Assembly (NCBI GenBank): GCA_902465605.1
Contig: CABQNT010000003.1
Location: 62,001 to 126,000, forward strand
Direction: 5' to 3'
From: Prevotella sp902465605
GTDB taxonomy: Bacteria > Bacteroidota > Bacteroidia > Bacteroidales > Bacteroidaceae
Length of the DNA stretch: 64,000 nt
In this document: one piece after another, positions 44,037 through 52,764 of the stretch
How the letters are laid out: each line of letters starts with the position of its first letter
Position numbering within the stretch: the stretch's first letter is position 1
Translations under genes and position numbers: made by a program
Notes under the pieces: model-generated
What the model saw: the letters and a program-made list of their open reading frames with translations, nothing else
Database searches by the model: none
Told to the model about the DNA's origin: nothing

Positions 44037-44606
44037 CGGCGGCAAACATCTGGCCTAACGAACAGGAACTTCATATAAGGCATATGACCGTGGGTAAGGT
44101 TGCTAAACAAACCAAAGCCCGATAGCTATTCGGAACGGTTGGTGGAGTTTCCTTGAGCTTTGCGAAAAAATGAAGTAGGTATAAGATGGAAAGATAATGT
44201 TCTTATCCGAGGAGGTCTCACGGACGTTTCAAATAGTTGTTTTTACGAAAGAAGCGGAGTAAAGCTTGCCGTGAGAAGTCAGCAGAGGTCATAGTACCCA
44301 AGGTACGTGTGCCTACAGGGAAGGACCGAATCGTGCAGTGCAATAGTAAATGAATGCTACCCTGCGAACCTTTTCGTCAGATGTCCGAAAGGAGCTCTCT
44401 ATCCAAGACGATAGGACGGAATCCGACAATAGGGTAGAAGTGACGTTACTCAAAGGGATAGCTGAAAACAACTTGCCACACACCGTGAGGTGTAAAAGTA
44501 CGAAACCGCCGTATGCCGAACGGCACGTACGGTGGTGTGGGAGGTCGGTAAATGTGAAAGTAGGAGGTAAATGCCTTTTATGAATAACATTTACCTCCTA
44601 CCCGAT
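43923..44606 (+). mobile_element. ORF-less group II intron, class C
   Basis: The 5' end GTACGCTCGGCATGAGC followed by GGGTGGAAGTCCCGAG is the domain I start of bacterial group II introns. Domain V is at 44505-44536 (ACCGCCGTATGCC ... GTACGGTGGT), with the CGC catalytic triad of class C. Domain VI is a perfect 14-bp stem (44560-44573 with 44588-44601), and the end reads CCGAT. The element follows a rho-independent terminator, the usual class C target. At about 684 nt there is no room for a reverse transcriptase and none is present in the window, so it would need one in trans. The 77-codon frame at 44350 is intron RNA, not a gene. Confidence 0.8.
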
Positions 44607-44652
44607 TTATATAAACTACATTTAATTGCGTTATCCACATTAAACTTATTTA

Positions 44653-46107
44653 TCATTTAATTGGTTCCGCATGCACATAGTATTCACTGTTTATAGGGTC
44701 TTCTTCGTCAGTTTTAAGTATCAGTACCATGCGTGAATGTTTTGTACGCCAATATGCCTTAATATCAGCATCTTCGGGTAGTGCCTTAAACGTTTTACAC
44801 AGCGAAGCCTTTTCTGTTTCTTTTATAGTACTGTGTGCTTCATAGTACTGGTCCATAATCTTCAACAGACCTTCTCTTTCACGTTCAAGCACGCCTAACA
44901 TATATTCCTTGTCGTTTTTGTCTTTTGCTCCTTTCAGTACAATACGTAACTCTGCATACGGATTTGCAATGTCTTCTTTGTAGGCTGTAGGTGGAGTGAT
45001 GATGAACTCACGGTTCTTGTCAAGCAAGCAATATTCTGTTAGCTCGGGGTTCTTTGGATTATACCTTACAATATCCCAATCGTAACCAAAGAATCCATCA
45101 TTTACTAAATAGAGCCTCTTATGAGCTTGATAGACAATATGACCATCTTTATAGCCATTGGCATATACGGTAGTATTGTCATGAGGTGTGAAGAAGTATG
45201 TACTCCACCAATAGGAGGTCTTCAAACTGTTTGTCTTGCGTTCCATGATGCCAAAGCTATCTGGCATATCACGACAATCACTCGTCCAAGTAATTGAATC
45301 GTAGTAATTGTAAAAGGCGTTATCCGAAGAGTTGAACCCATATTCATCGGTAAGTTCAAATGTTATAAGGCGGAAAGTCTGAAACACAGGGTCTGTGTTG
45401 TCTTTATTGTCTTCTGTATAGTATGCCTTAATCTTGAACTTGCAGTTTTCAGGTACAGAACGGTCTATATCCAAATCATATGTGTAACTTTTCTTCATCA
45501 TTTCCAAATCTGTTTCTGTCATGCGCTTATATACAATCATGCCATAAACAGACTTGGAACCATTGCTGCCTTCACTTCTCGTTCCTATTTTTTGCATGGT
45601 ATACATTAAAGTCTTGCCATTCGACTCGTCAAGTTTAAGAATCTGCATGTATCTGTTTTCTGTTGTCAGATTGTTGTTGCCAAACAGTATGAAGCCATTA
45701 CCCACGTCATAACTCCATGATACACGACTGAAACAAAAGGCAGGCAAGTCATCACTATAAAAATAACTAAAAGCTTGCTGTGATGTTTCAAACCAAAAGT
45801 GTGTAGGGCTGCCACCAACTCTGTCTTTCCAAAATTCCTCCTTGCTCAACTTTCCGTTTTCCTGTACCTCATAAGTGGCAATACTCTCCCAACCATAGCC
45901 CTTGACCTTACTCTGTATTTCTTCTGCTGCTATTGGCTTTCTCCCTTTTAGCACACAGCACCCCTCATCATTGACAGTATAGGTTTGGTTGAATAGATTC
46001 ATATCCAACTTACGTTGCTCAACACTCAATTCCTCAGACTTATCGCAACTGCCAAATACAACAGTGCAAGCTACGATGAGTGCTATTAACCAAAACTTCT
46101 TAGTCAT
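44653..46107 (-). CDS. Large lipoprotein of unknown function
   Basis: The protein has 484 residues with a lipoprotein signal ending VFGSC (Cys 20). The mature part is rich in aromatic residues, D, N and K; no repeat or known domain is recognised. Its middle is beta-strand-like, and the last 100 residues are more helical. It would be anchored to a membrane in the periplasm or at the surface. It lies alone between the two inverted intron sequences. A TACTTTTG -7 box is seen about 95 nt upstream (46201-46208). Confidence 0.75.
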   Translation of the reverse strand: MTKKFWLIALIVACTVVFGSCDKSEELSVEQRKLDMNLFNQTYTVNDEGCCVLKGRKPIAAEEIQSKVKGYGWESIATYEVQENGKLSKEEFWKDRVGGSPTHFWFETSQQAFSYFYSDDLPAFCFSRVSWSYDVGNGFILFGNNNLTTENRYMQILKLDESNGKTLMYTMQKIGTRSEGSNGSKSVYGMIVYKRMTETDLEMMKKSYTYDLDIDRSVPENCKFKIKAYYTEDNKDNTDPVFQTFRLITFELTDEYGFNSSDNAFYNYYDSITWTSDCRDMPDSFGIMERKTNSLKTSYWWSTYFFTPHDNTTVYANGYKDGHIVYQAHKRLYLVNDGFFGYDWDIVRYNPKNPELTEYCLLDKNREFIITPPTAYKEDIANPYAELRIVLKGAKDKNDKEYMLGVLEREREGLLKIMDQYYEAHSTIKETEKASLCKTFKALPEDADIKAYWRTKHSRMVLILKTDEEDPINSEYYVHAEPIK

Positions 46108-46829
46108 AATAATCCAAATTTAAAGATTTTACATATAGACAGATTACGGATTTTCAGTGTTTCAAATTCTGCTGTTCAAGATAACTGAGTGCAAAAATAC
46201 AAAAGTATCAACGTAATAGTGCTTTTTTTTATTTTTTATAACACTCAAAACATACTTTTGTAATCGGTAACTTTGAATCGTCAAAAATCGGATCGAGTGA
46301 TACGACAGTCATGCAGTGCATACTCTTCACTCTTCCCTCTTCATCCTTCATTCTTCATTCTTCACTTTTCATTCTTCACTTTATAAAATATTATTACCAT
46401 TTCCTGTCATTTCCTTTCGTCGCATCTGGGCAGAAATGCGCCATGTTTTTTCGGATAATTACAAGACCGAAGAATATCAAAAACACAAGGCCGATGCGGT
46501 TACAGCCTTGTGGCACTGCGATTTGAGCTTATCGATTACGCGACCGAACCTTTGTCGCATCGTGATTAGAGTTTAATCGCAGTGGCGTTTGATATCTAAT
46601 CGTAGACAACAAAAACGTATAGTAAAATCATGTTTGTTAAAACCCTGAACGTCAACCCACTACGAATTATCTCAAATTTCTCGAATTTCAAACCGAAGGA
46701 TTCTTATTTTTAAATACGCGAAATATAGAGAGATGATTGTAAGAAAAATTATCAGTATTTGTTGTCTCAGGATTCATCCAGGACATCTGTTGATGAGAAC
46801 AAAACTGCATGGATGAACAATGATCCATT
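46108..46829. other. Gap with TTCATTC-type low-complexity tract
   Basis: Positions 46321-46382 consist of irregular copies of CTTCATTCTTCA and similar pyrimidine-rich units. Elsewhere the gap is AT-rich with no frame, hairpin or promoter that could be supported beyond the -7 box of the lipoprotein gene. Confidence 0.5.
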
Positions 46830-47192
46830 TTAATTGATGCAATAGGACAGAGGAGGTGACCTCGTCAGGAATAATCTTGCTTCTCGTGTTAAATAAGGAT
46901 TATCACTCCAAATGTCGGATGAATCTATTTTTATATTATGTTTCCCTGAAGAGTTAGGCTTCTTGGTCCTCTCCCCGTTAAAATTTACAGCCCCTTGGTG
47001 TTTGCCCCTTTTATCGAGAACTTCAAATTCTCTATGTTGCGTATCAAAAGAATAATGATTTCCTTTAGAGCTACTGCTACCCAAGTGATCAGGATGGTAG
47101 TAGAACTGCATCTTCTCGTGGTCGTCGTTCGGCTTGACTCTTGTACTTACAGAAAGAAGCTGCGTTATTGTCTTTGCGCTTAACGCTGTCAT
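46830..47192 (-). pseudogene. RHS toxin remnant with a colicin-E3-like ribonuclease tail
   Basis: The frame encodes 120 residues. FYYHPDHLGSSS (about 30-41) is the hallmark of RHS repeat cores. Normally about 70 more core residues follow, but here the sequence passes at once into YSFDTQHREFEVLD ... GKHQG ... NIKI, which follows the colicin E3 rRNase domain (YEWDSQHGELEG ... GQHLG ... NIKK). The catalytic Asp, His and Glu are kept (D in FDTQH, H, E). Colicin E3 cuts 16S rRNA in the decoding site. The thousands of bases that should precede the core are missing, so the gene is broken; an immunity gene is not evident. Confidence 0.65.
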
Positions 47193-47305
47193 AACGTACG
47201 ATCGTTTATGGTTATCAACTATTAAACGTCGTTCTTTCCTGTTTATTGCTTACGGCTTTTAATACACATATAAGGATATTGATCGTTACCCATATATGAT
47301 ATGTG

Positions 47306-47530
47306 AAACTCCACCAACCTTTTCGAATAGCTATAAGACTTTGATTTGTCATGCAATCTTGTCCACGGTCATATCCTTGTATGAAGTTTCTGTTCGTTGG
47401 GGCAGATGTTGCAACAGCTTCCTTCAGATTTCACCTCACGATGAACACCCTTGCCTTTGGCTATGTAATTCCCGCTATTAGGGCTTACTCGGGACTTCCA
47501 CCCGTTAGATAATGCTCATGCCGAGCGTAC
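47306..47530 (-). mobile_element. 5' fragment of a second group II intron, inverted
   Basis: Read on the minus strand, this starts GTACGCTCGG like the intron at 43923, is identical for 114 nt, then about three quarters identical to GGTTGGTGGAGTTT, where similarity stops. Domains II-VI are absent. It is preceded by an exact copy of the terminator hairpin. Confidence 0.75.
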
Positions 47531-47574
47531 CAAAAAGACCGTATCCTGTCGTGTGACTGGGATACGGTCTTTTT
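47417..47574. repeat. 158-bp perfect inverted repeat, right copy
   Basis: Reverse complement of 43879-44036 without a mismatch. It contains the terminator hairpin (47532-47574) although no gene on the minus strand ends here, so the hairpin was carried along with the intron sequence. The flanking gap (47193-47305, 47575-47812) shows nothing else. Confidence 0.9.
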
Positions 47575-47812
47575 GTATGGGGTGAAGGCAGGTTCTCGTT
47601 TCATTTCTCCTTTTTTATTTCATATTTTTTTTCCTCAATTCTTATTTCTTATGGACGCAGGAATGGGCTTCTGCATTCGAGACCTTCCATCTCCCTCTCT
47701 GGAATGTCACATCATTGTAACTTGATTCAGTTTTTCTTCTCAGAATGAATCCATAACTTTGTGCTGTCTTTTTGTAGACCTAGGTATTAGCGTGATTTAT
47801 TTGAAATTGTCA

Positions 47813-50281
47813 ATGATGAAATATTTGAAAACATGGAGTGTGCTTTTCGCTACACTCCTGTCTGTTGGTGCGTTTGCCCAGCAGGCACAATCTGTTATGT
47901 TGCCCAACGGCTGGCGCCTCACGCCTGCAGGCAAACATTTACCGCTGGGAGACCTCCCGCTGAACATGGCCGTGTCGCCCAACGGGCGGTGGCTGGCCGT
48001 GACCAACAACGGCTACGGCCGTCAATGCGTCAAGGTGTTTGACACCAAAAAGCAGGTAGAGGTGGATGACCAAACCATCCGCACCAGTTGGTACGGACTG
48101 ACCTATTCGCCCGACGGCAAGACACTCTATGTCTCGGGTGGCAACGACAACCAGGTTAACATGTACCAAGTGGCCAAAAATGGGAAAATACACCTCGGCG
48201 ACAGCATCGTGCTGGGCAAGAAGTGGCCCGTGCGCATATCGCCCGCTGGTTTGGCTGTTCATCCCAAAACCGGTCATCTTTACATCGTGACACGTTGGGA
48301 CAACTCCCTGTACATCTACGATCCAGCAACCAAGCGGCTCCTCACGAAGGCTCCTTTGGGTGGCGAGGGCTATCAGGTGCTGGTGTCAGCAGATGGCAAG
48401 CACGCTTACGCCTCCTGCTGGGGATGCGACCAGGTGAAGGTTTGGGACGTGACAGCGAAGGTGTGGTCCGATTCTATCCCCGTGGGAAGTCACCCCAACG
48501 AGATGTGTCTGGACGAGAGAAACGGTAGACTGTTTGTGGCCAATGCCAATGACAACAGTGTCTCGGTGGTGAACCTGCGGCAGCGGCGGGTGGAGGAAAC
48601 CCTCAACGCAGCTCTTTTCAGTCAGTCGCTTCCTGGCAGTACCACCAACGGACTGTGCTTGTTGAAGCATGGCAGGCAGCTGGCCATCGCCAATGCCGAC
48701 AACAACTGTGTTACACTCTTCGACGTGTCGACGCCAGGCAGCAGTAGAGCCATGGGATTCATTCCTGTAGGATGGTATCCCACGAACGTGAAGTATGTCA
48801 ACCACAAGCTGTGGGTGACCAACGGCAAGGGACTGAGCTCTGCGGCGAACCCACATGGGCCATGGCCTGTCTCTCGGCAAGAACAATTTGAGCATCATCG
48901 GGGCGACGTCAAGAAAAATAAGAAAGTGCAGTACATCGGCGGTATGTTTCTCGGGACAATGTCCATCATCGATGTGCCCAACAAGAAACAGTTGGAACGA
49001 TACACTCGACAGTGTTTTGTCAACACGCCATACGACCAGAAAAAAGAATATCTCTCAGGCAGTGAGCCAGGCAATCCCATTCCACAGAAGCTAGGTGATA
49101 TCAGTCCCATCAAGTATGTATTTTATGTCATCAAGGAAAATCGAACGTACGACCAGGTGCTGGGCGACATCCCCAAAGGCAATGGCGATTCATCACTGAC
49201 GCTCTTCGGTCGACGCGTCACGCCCAACCTTCATAAGATAGCCGAGGAGTTTGTGCTGCTGGACAACTTCTATGTGAACGCTGAGGTGAGTTGTGACGGA
49301 CACAATTGGACTATGGGTGCCTATGCCAACGACTATTTGGAGAAGGTGTGGCCAACCAACTACAGCAGCCGGGGCGACGTATATGCCGGTGAGGGCGGCC
49401 ACAGAATGGGTAACAACAAGTCGGGCTTCTTCTGGGATTTATGCAAGGCCCGTGGTGTATCCTACCGTTCTTATGGCGAGTTTTGTAAACGTGAGACCAG
49501 GAAGGTAGGCGGTAAAAAGATTGCGGCAGAGATTGTGCCCACCATCGCCTCGCTGAAAGGCCACGTGTGTCCCACGTTCGAACCTTACACCCTCAAGGTG
49601 AGAGACACACTTCGATATCGTCAGTGGGAAGCCGATTTCGATTCTCTGTTGGCCATCAATCAGGTTCCGCAGTTTAATACCGTGCGCTTCGGAAACGATC
49701 ACACCGAGGGCATGAAGCTCAAACGGCCCACGCCATACGCCCATGTGGCCGACAACGATTTGGCTGTAGGCAAGCTGATAGATCACCTCAGTCATTCACC
49801 CATCTGGAAAGAAACGGTCGTGTTTGTCATTGAGGACGATGCGCAGAATGGCTCCGACCACGTAGATGCCCACCGCAGTACGGCTTATGTGGCTGGTGGA
49901 TTTGTGAAGCGAGGCTTCGTAGACAGCACACCCTACACCACTACCTCCATGGTGCGCACCATGGAACTGATATTGGGTCTGCCGCCCATGACCCAGTACG
50001 ATGCCGCCGCACGCGCCATGTGGCGATGCTTCACACCGCAGGCCGACGTTACGCCCTTTGTGCATCTGCCCAACAATGTGGCGTTGGACGAGCTGAATGT
50101 GAAGGCAAGTAAATACCAGGCCATGAGCGAGACCTACGATTTCACGAAAGAAGACAATGTTCCCGACGTGGAGTTCAATCAGGTTCTATGGCACGGACTC
50201 AAAGGCGAGCATGTGCCGTATCCACCCTTGCGACGCTCTGCCTTTCTCACCTATTCGGCACAAGAGGATGATGACGATTAG
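47813..50281 (+). CDS. Secreted beta-propeller (YVTN-type) / phosphoesterase fusion protein
   Basis: The protein has 822 residues from the first of two ATGs at 47813. A longer frame upstream lacks a plausible start. The signal peptide ends VGAFAQ. Residues about 45-400 form a seven-bladed propeller with repeated SPDGKTLYVSG-like units. Residues about 440-800 are a PF04185-type phosphoesterase domain related to alkaline phosphatases (VIKENRTYDQVLG, DGHNWT, FVIEDDAQNGSDHVD, DAHRS). Proteins of this layout are common in Bacteroidetes; substrates are unknown. It should be periplasmic. Confidence 0.87.
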   Translation: MMKYLKTWSVLFATLLSVGAFAQQAQSVMLPNGWRLTPAGKHLPLGDLPLNMAVSPNGRWLAVTNNGYGRQCVKVFDTKKQVEVDDQTIRTSWYGLTYSPDGKTLYVSGGNDNQVNMYQVAKNGKIHLGDSIVLGKKWPVRISPAGLAVHPKTGHLYIVTRWDNSLYIYDPATKRLLTKAPLGGEGYQVLVSADGKHAYASCWGCDQVKVWDVTAKVWSDSIPVGSHPNEMCLDERNGRLFVANANDNSVSVVNLRQRRVEETLNAALFSQSLPGSTTNGLCLLKHGRQLAIANADNNCVTLFDVSTPGSSRAMGFIPVGWYPTNVKYVNHKLWVTNGKGLSSAANPHGPWPVSRQEQFEHHRGDVKKNKKVQYIGGMFLGTMSIIDVPNKKQLERYTRQCFVNTPYDQKKEYLSGSEPGNPIPQKLGDISPIKYVFYVIKENRTYDQVLGDIPKGNGDSSLTLFGRRVTPNLHKIAEEFVLLDNFYVNAEVSCDGHNWTMGAYANDYLEKVWPTNYSSRGDVYAGEGGHRMGNNKSGFFWDLCKARGVSYRSYGEFCKRETRKVGGKKIAAEIVPTIASLKGHVCPTFEPYTLKVRDTLRYRQWEADFDSLLAINQVPQFNTVRFGNDHTEGMKLKRPTPYAHVADNDLAVGKLIDHLSHSPIWKETVVFVIEDDAQNGSDHVDAHRSTAYVAGGFVKRGFVDSTPYTTTSMVRTMELILGLPPMTQYDAAARAMWRCFTPQADVTPFVHLPNNVALDELNVKASKYQAMSETYDFTKEDNVPDVEFNQVLWHGLKGEHVPYPPLRRSAFLTYSAQEDDDD

Positions 50282-50547
50282 GCACAACTCATATTCCCAG
50301 CTGCCGTAGAAAAGATCTTTGTAAGCGAGGATGATGGTTAACATGATGAGCATAGTGCCGGGGGTGGGGGGCTAATGTGCCACTCTGAAACATTGTTCGA
50401 TGATGAATGGATGAGGCTCCATGTTCTTTTGCTATCTTATGTCCTTCTTATATTATAGGTGTAAAATATCGACCCGCTCGTAAGTTCAATTAAGATATTC
50501 TACATCTTATCACAATAAGGCTATATGCCGAAGGATGCAAGTCCTAC

Positions 50548-50577
50548 AGCCCCTCTTCGGAGGGGCTTATTTTTTTG
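50548..50577 (+). terminator. Rho-independent terminator in the gap 50282-51453
   Basis: AGCCCCTC (50548-50555), loop TTCG, GAGGGGCT (50560-50567), then TATTTTTTT. It lies 270 nt past the phosphoesterase stop; whether it ends that transcript or a short RNA of its own is open. The 1.17-kb gap holds no intact gene. Confidence 0.8.
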
Positions 50578-50848
50578 AGAGTGTATTATAGCTCGTCTTT
50601 AAGACACGCTTTTTCTTATTTTATGTTTTCCATTTGTGAGTTGTTTTGCCTTGAAAACAGATAACGATAGCGCAGTCGTTTAATTTGTGGCGGTTAGTTT
50701 TTCCATAACCTGCAAAAGTTACCGACTCAAGAATGTTTATATGAGACTTTGTCCTTGGACGCATCCTCTTAAAGGCCGGCTAAGATTCAGCGTGCGCTTG
50801 AACGTTGTGGTTTCTTCTATTCTATCAATAAATTCCATATTATCAATA

Positions 50849-50885
50849 ATTATCTTTGCCAAACATTATGTTTTGCAAAGATAAT
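50849..50885. promoter_or_regulatory. Inverted repeat made of two facing TATCTTTG boxes
   Basis: ATTATCTTTGC (50849-50859) and GCAAAGATAAT (50875-50885) are perfect 11-bp arms. Each arm contains TATCTTTG, a -7 box, on its own strand. A related AAAGATAATGTTT occurs again at 50952-50964. No matching -33 elements were found. Confidence 0.4.
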
Positions 50886-50924
50886 ATTTTAATTACTATC
50901 AACACACAAAATCACCAATCATTT

Positions 50925-50942
50925 TAATTCTGATCAGAATTA
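50925..50942. repeat. 18-bp perfect palindrome
   Basis: TAATTCTGATCAGAATTA reads the same on both strands. It lies in the gene-free region upstream of the ATPase at 51454 and resembles an operator for a dimeric regulator. Confidence 0.45.
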
Positions 50943-51241
50943 TGTTTGCGAAAGATAATGTTTACCGAATATAATATAGGTGAAGTGAATACTGTAAATG
51001 ACACTCTTCATGCAAACAAGAGGCCCTTTGAAAGAGCTTTTAACCTGAGTTCGGGATAAGAGGGACCAAGGAATCTAAGCGGCTTTATCTGCCTATTCGC
51101 AAAAAAATGTACCTGGAACACTTGGCTGGAGATGTATAAGCAAGGGCAAAGGATAAGAATGGTAACGAGCTTTTTATCCCAAGTGAAAACGTGCATTGTT
51201 TCGTAATCTTGGGCTTTTCTTTTTATGAATCCTAGCGATAG

Positions 51242-51358
51242 GCAGACAATGCCTACCAGCTCAAAGAGCCGAAACAGGAAGATAAAAAGGCTGACTTGTT
51301 AAAAAGAATGCGTCCAGCGGAGCGTGCCGCCTTAATGGAAGAGGGTAAAATATTATAA
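51242..51358 (+). pseudogene. C-terminal remnant of an unknown gene
   Basis: Between two stops the plus strand reads 38 codons that look like a conserved protein end (QLKEPKQEDKKADLLKRM, then RPAERAALMEEGKIL). There is no start codon or upstream coding frame. It may be what is left of a mobile-element gene. Confidence 0.4.
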
Positions 51359-51453
51359 AAAATCGAAGATTATTAATTTTGTTTTATAGAAAATGCCTAA
51401 CTTTGTAAACTGAACTTTATAAGATTGTGTAATTCCTATTAAATATAATTTAT

Positions 51454-52701
51454 ATGAGTATTAGTAAAGATGTCATCAAACAGTGCCTGATTAGTAAGCA
51501 GCGCGAAGTAGATGAGGCGGTGATTGTGAACCGTCCCACAGACTTTGAAGAGAATGGCAATTATGTGATAGTTGGCGTGAGACATGCGGGTAAGTCGTAT
51601 CTGATGTATCAGCGCGTGCGTCAGCTGCAGGCGGAAGGAAAGGGATGGGACGAGATTCTGTTTGTGGACTTTGAAGATGAGCGTCTGGCTGAATTCCAGA
51701 CGCAAGACTTTAACAGTCTGCTGGAAGCCCATCTAGAGCTGTATGGTAAAAAACCGGTGGTATTTTTGGACGAGGTGCAGAACATTCCGCATTGGGATAA
51801 GTTCGTGCGTAGGTTGGCTGATGCAAAATACAGTGTGTATGTGACAGGTAGCAATGCCAAGATGCTGAGCAAGGAGGTGGCAACTACGTTGGGTGGACGG
51901 TTTTTTATTTGCGATGCGTACCCATATTCATTCAAAGAGTATCTAGCAGCTCAGCAGGTAGAAATGAGGGAGCATTGGGAGTATGACACGATTCAAAGAA
52001 GCGAAGTGAAGCGACATCTGAATGAGTACTTCTATTACGGTGGTCTGCCAGAGATCCTGTCGTTTAAGAACAAGCGCGCTATGCTTTCGAGCTTGTACCA
52101 GAAGATCTACCTGGGTGACATCTGTGCCCGGAACAATATTAAGAACGACAGGGTGTTGAACATCCTGATTAAGAAGATGGCAGAGAGCGTGAAGCAACCG
52201 CTGTCGTATAACAGGCTGAAGAACGTGATAGTGGCAACGGGGTCGCCCATCAGTGTGCCCACTACGATAGACTATGTGGATTATGCTGCTGACAGTTGGC
52301 TGATATTGCCCATGGAGAATGAGATTGGGAAGCTGACGGAGAAGGAGATGCAGAAGAAATACTACTTCGTTGATAACGGCTTACTGAACCTGTTCCTGAT
52401 GAACTCAGAGACATCGTTATTGGAGAACATGGTGGCGGTAGAACTGTGCAGGCGGTATGGCAAAAAGAATGTGTTTTTCCTGAATGCGGAGAAGGAGATA
52501 GACTTTGTTGTGCCTGATGAGAAGCTTGCTATACAAGTGTCCTACAGCATCAAGGATGAGATTACTTACAACAGGGAGGTGCTACCACTGGTCAAGTATG
52601 CCAAAGCGCACGAGGACTGGAAGTGCCTGCTGATTACTTACGATGAGGAGGGCACGGAAGAGGAAATACCCGTGGTTCCTGTGTGGAAGTGGTTGATGTA
52701 G
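51454..52701 (+). CDS. AAA_14/DUF4143 ATPase, second copy
   Basis: The protein has 415 residues. The Walker A is GVRHAGKS, the Walker B VVFLDEVQN, and TGSNAKMLS follows. The C-terminal DUF4143 domain has the nuclease-like EIDFVV and IQVSYSI. It belongs to the same broad family as the gene at 38805 but is clearly a different branch. Function is unknown. The region upstream lacks genes and holds several palindromes. Confidence 0.87.
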   Translation: MSISKDVIKQCLISKQREVDEAVIVNRPTDFEENGNYVIVGVRHAGKSYLMYQRVRQLQAEGKGWDEILFVDFEDERLAEFQTQDFNSLLEAHLELYGKKPVVFLDEVQNIPHWDKFVRRLADAKYSVYVTGSNAKMLSKEVATTLGGRFFICDAYPYSFKEYLAAQQVEMREHWEYDTIQRSEVKRHLNEYFYYGGLPEILSFKNKRAMLSSLYQKIYLGDICARNNIKNDRVLNILIKKMAESVKQPLSYNRLKNVIVATGSPISVPTTIDYVDYAADSWLILPMENEIGKLTEKEMQKKYYFVDNGLLNLFLMNSETSLLENMVAVELCRRYGKKNVFFLNAEKEIDFVVPDEKLAIQVSYSIKDEITYNREVLPLVKYAKAHEDWKCLLITYDEEGTEEEIPVVPVWKWLM

Positions 52702-52764
52702 GCCTTAGAGAGCACGAATCTTATCGATTGACACGAATACATTTAAGATATGGATACAAAGAAA

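Noticed and set aside
44350..44583. 77-codon frame inside the group II intron
   Set aside because: It spans domains V and VI of the intron and has no reverse-transcriptase motif.
44653..46107. Immunity protein for the RHS/E3 remnant
   Set aside because: The protein is a 484-residue lipoprotein, far larger than E3 immunity proteins (about 85 residues), and 720 bp separate the two.
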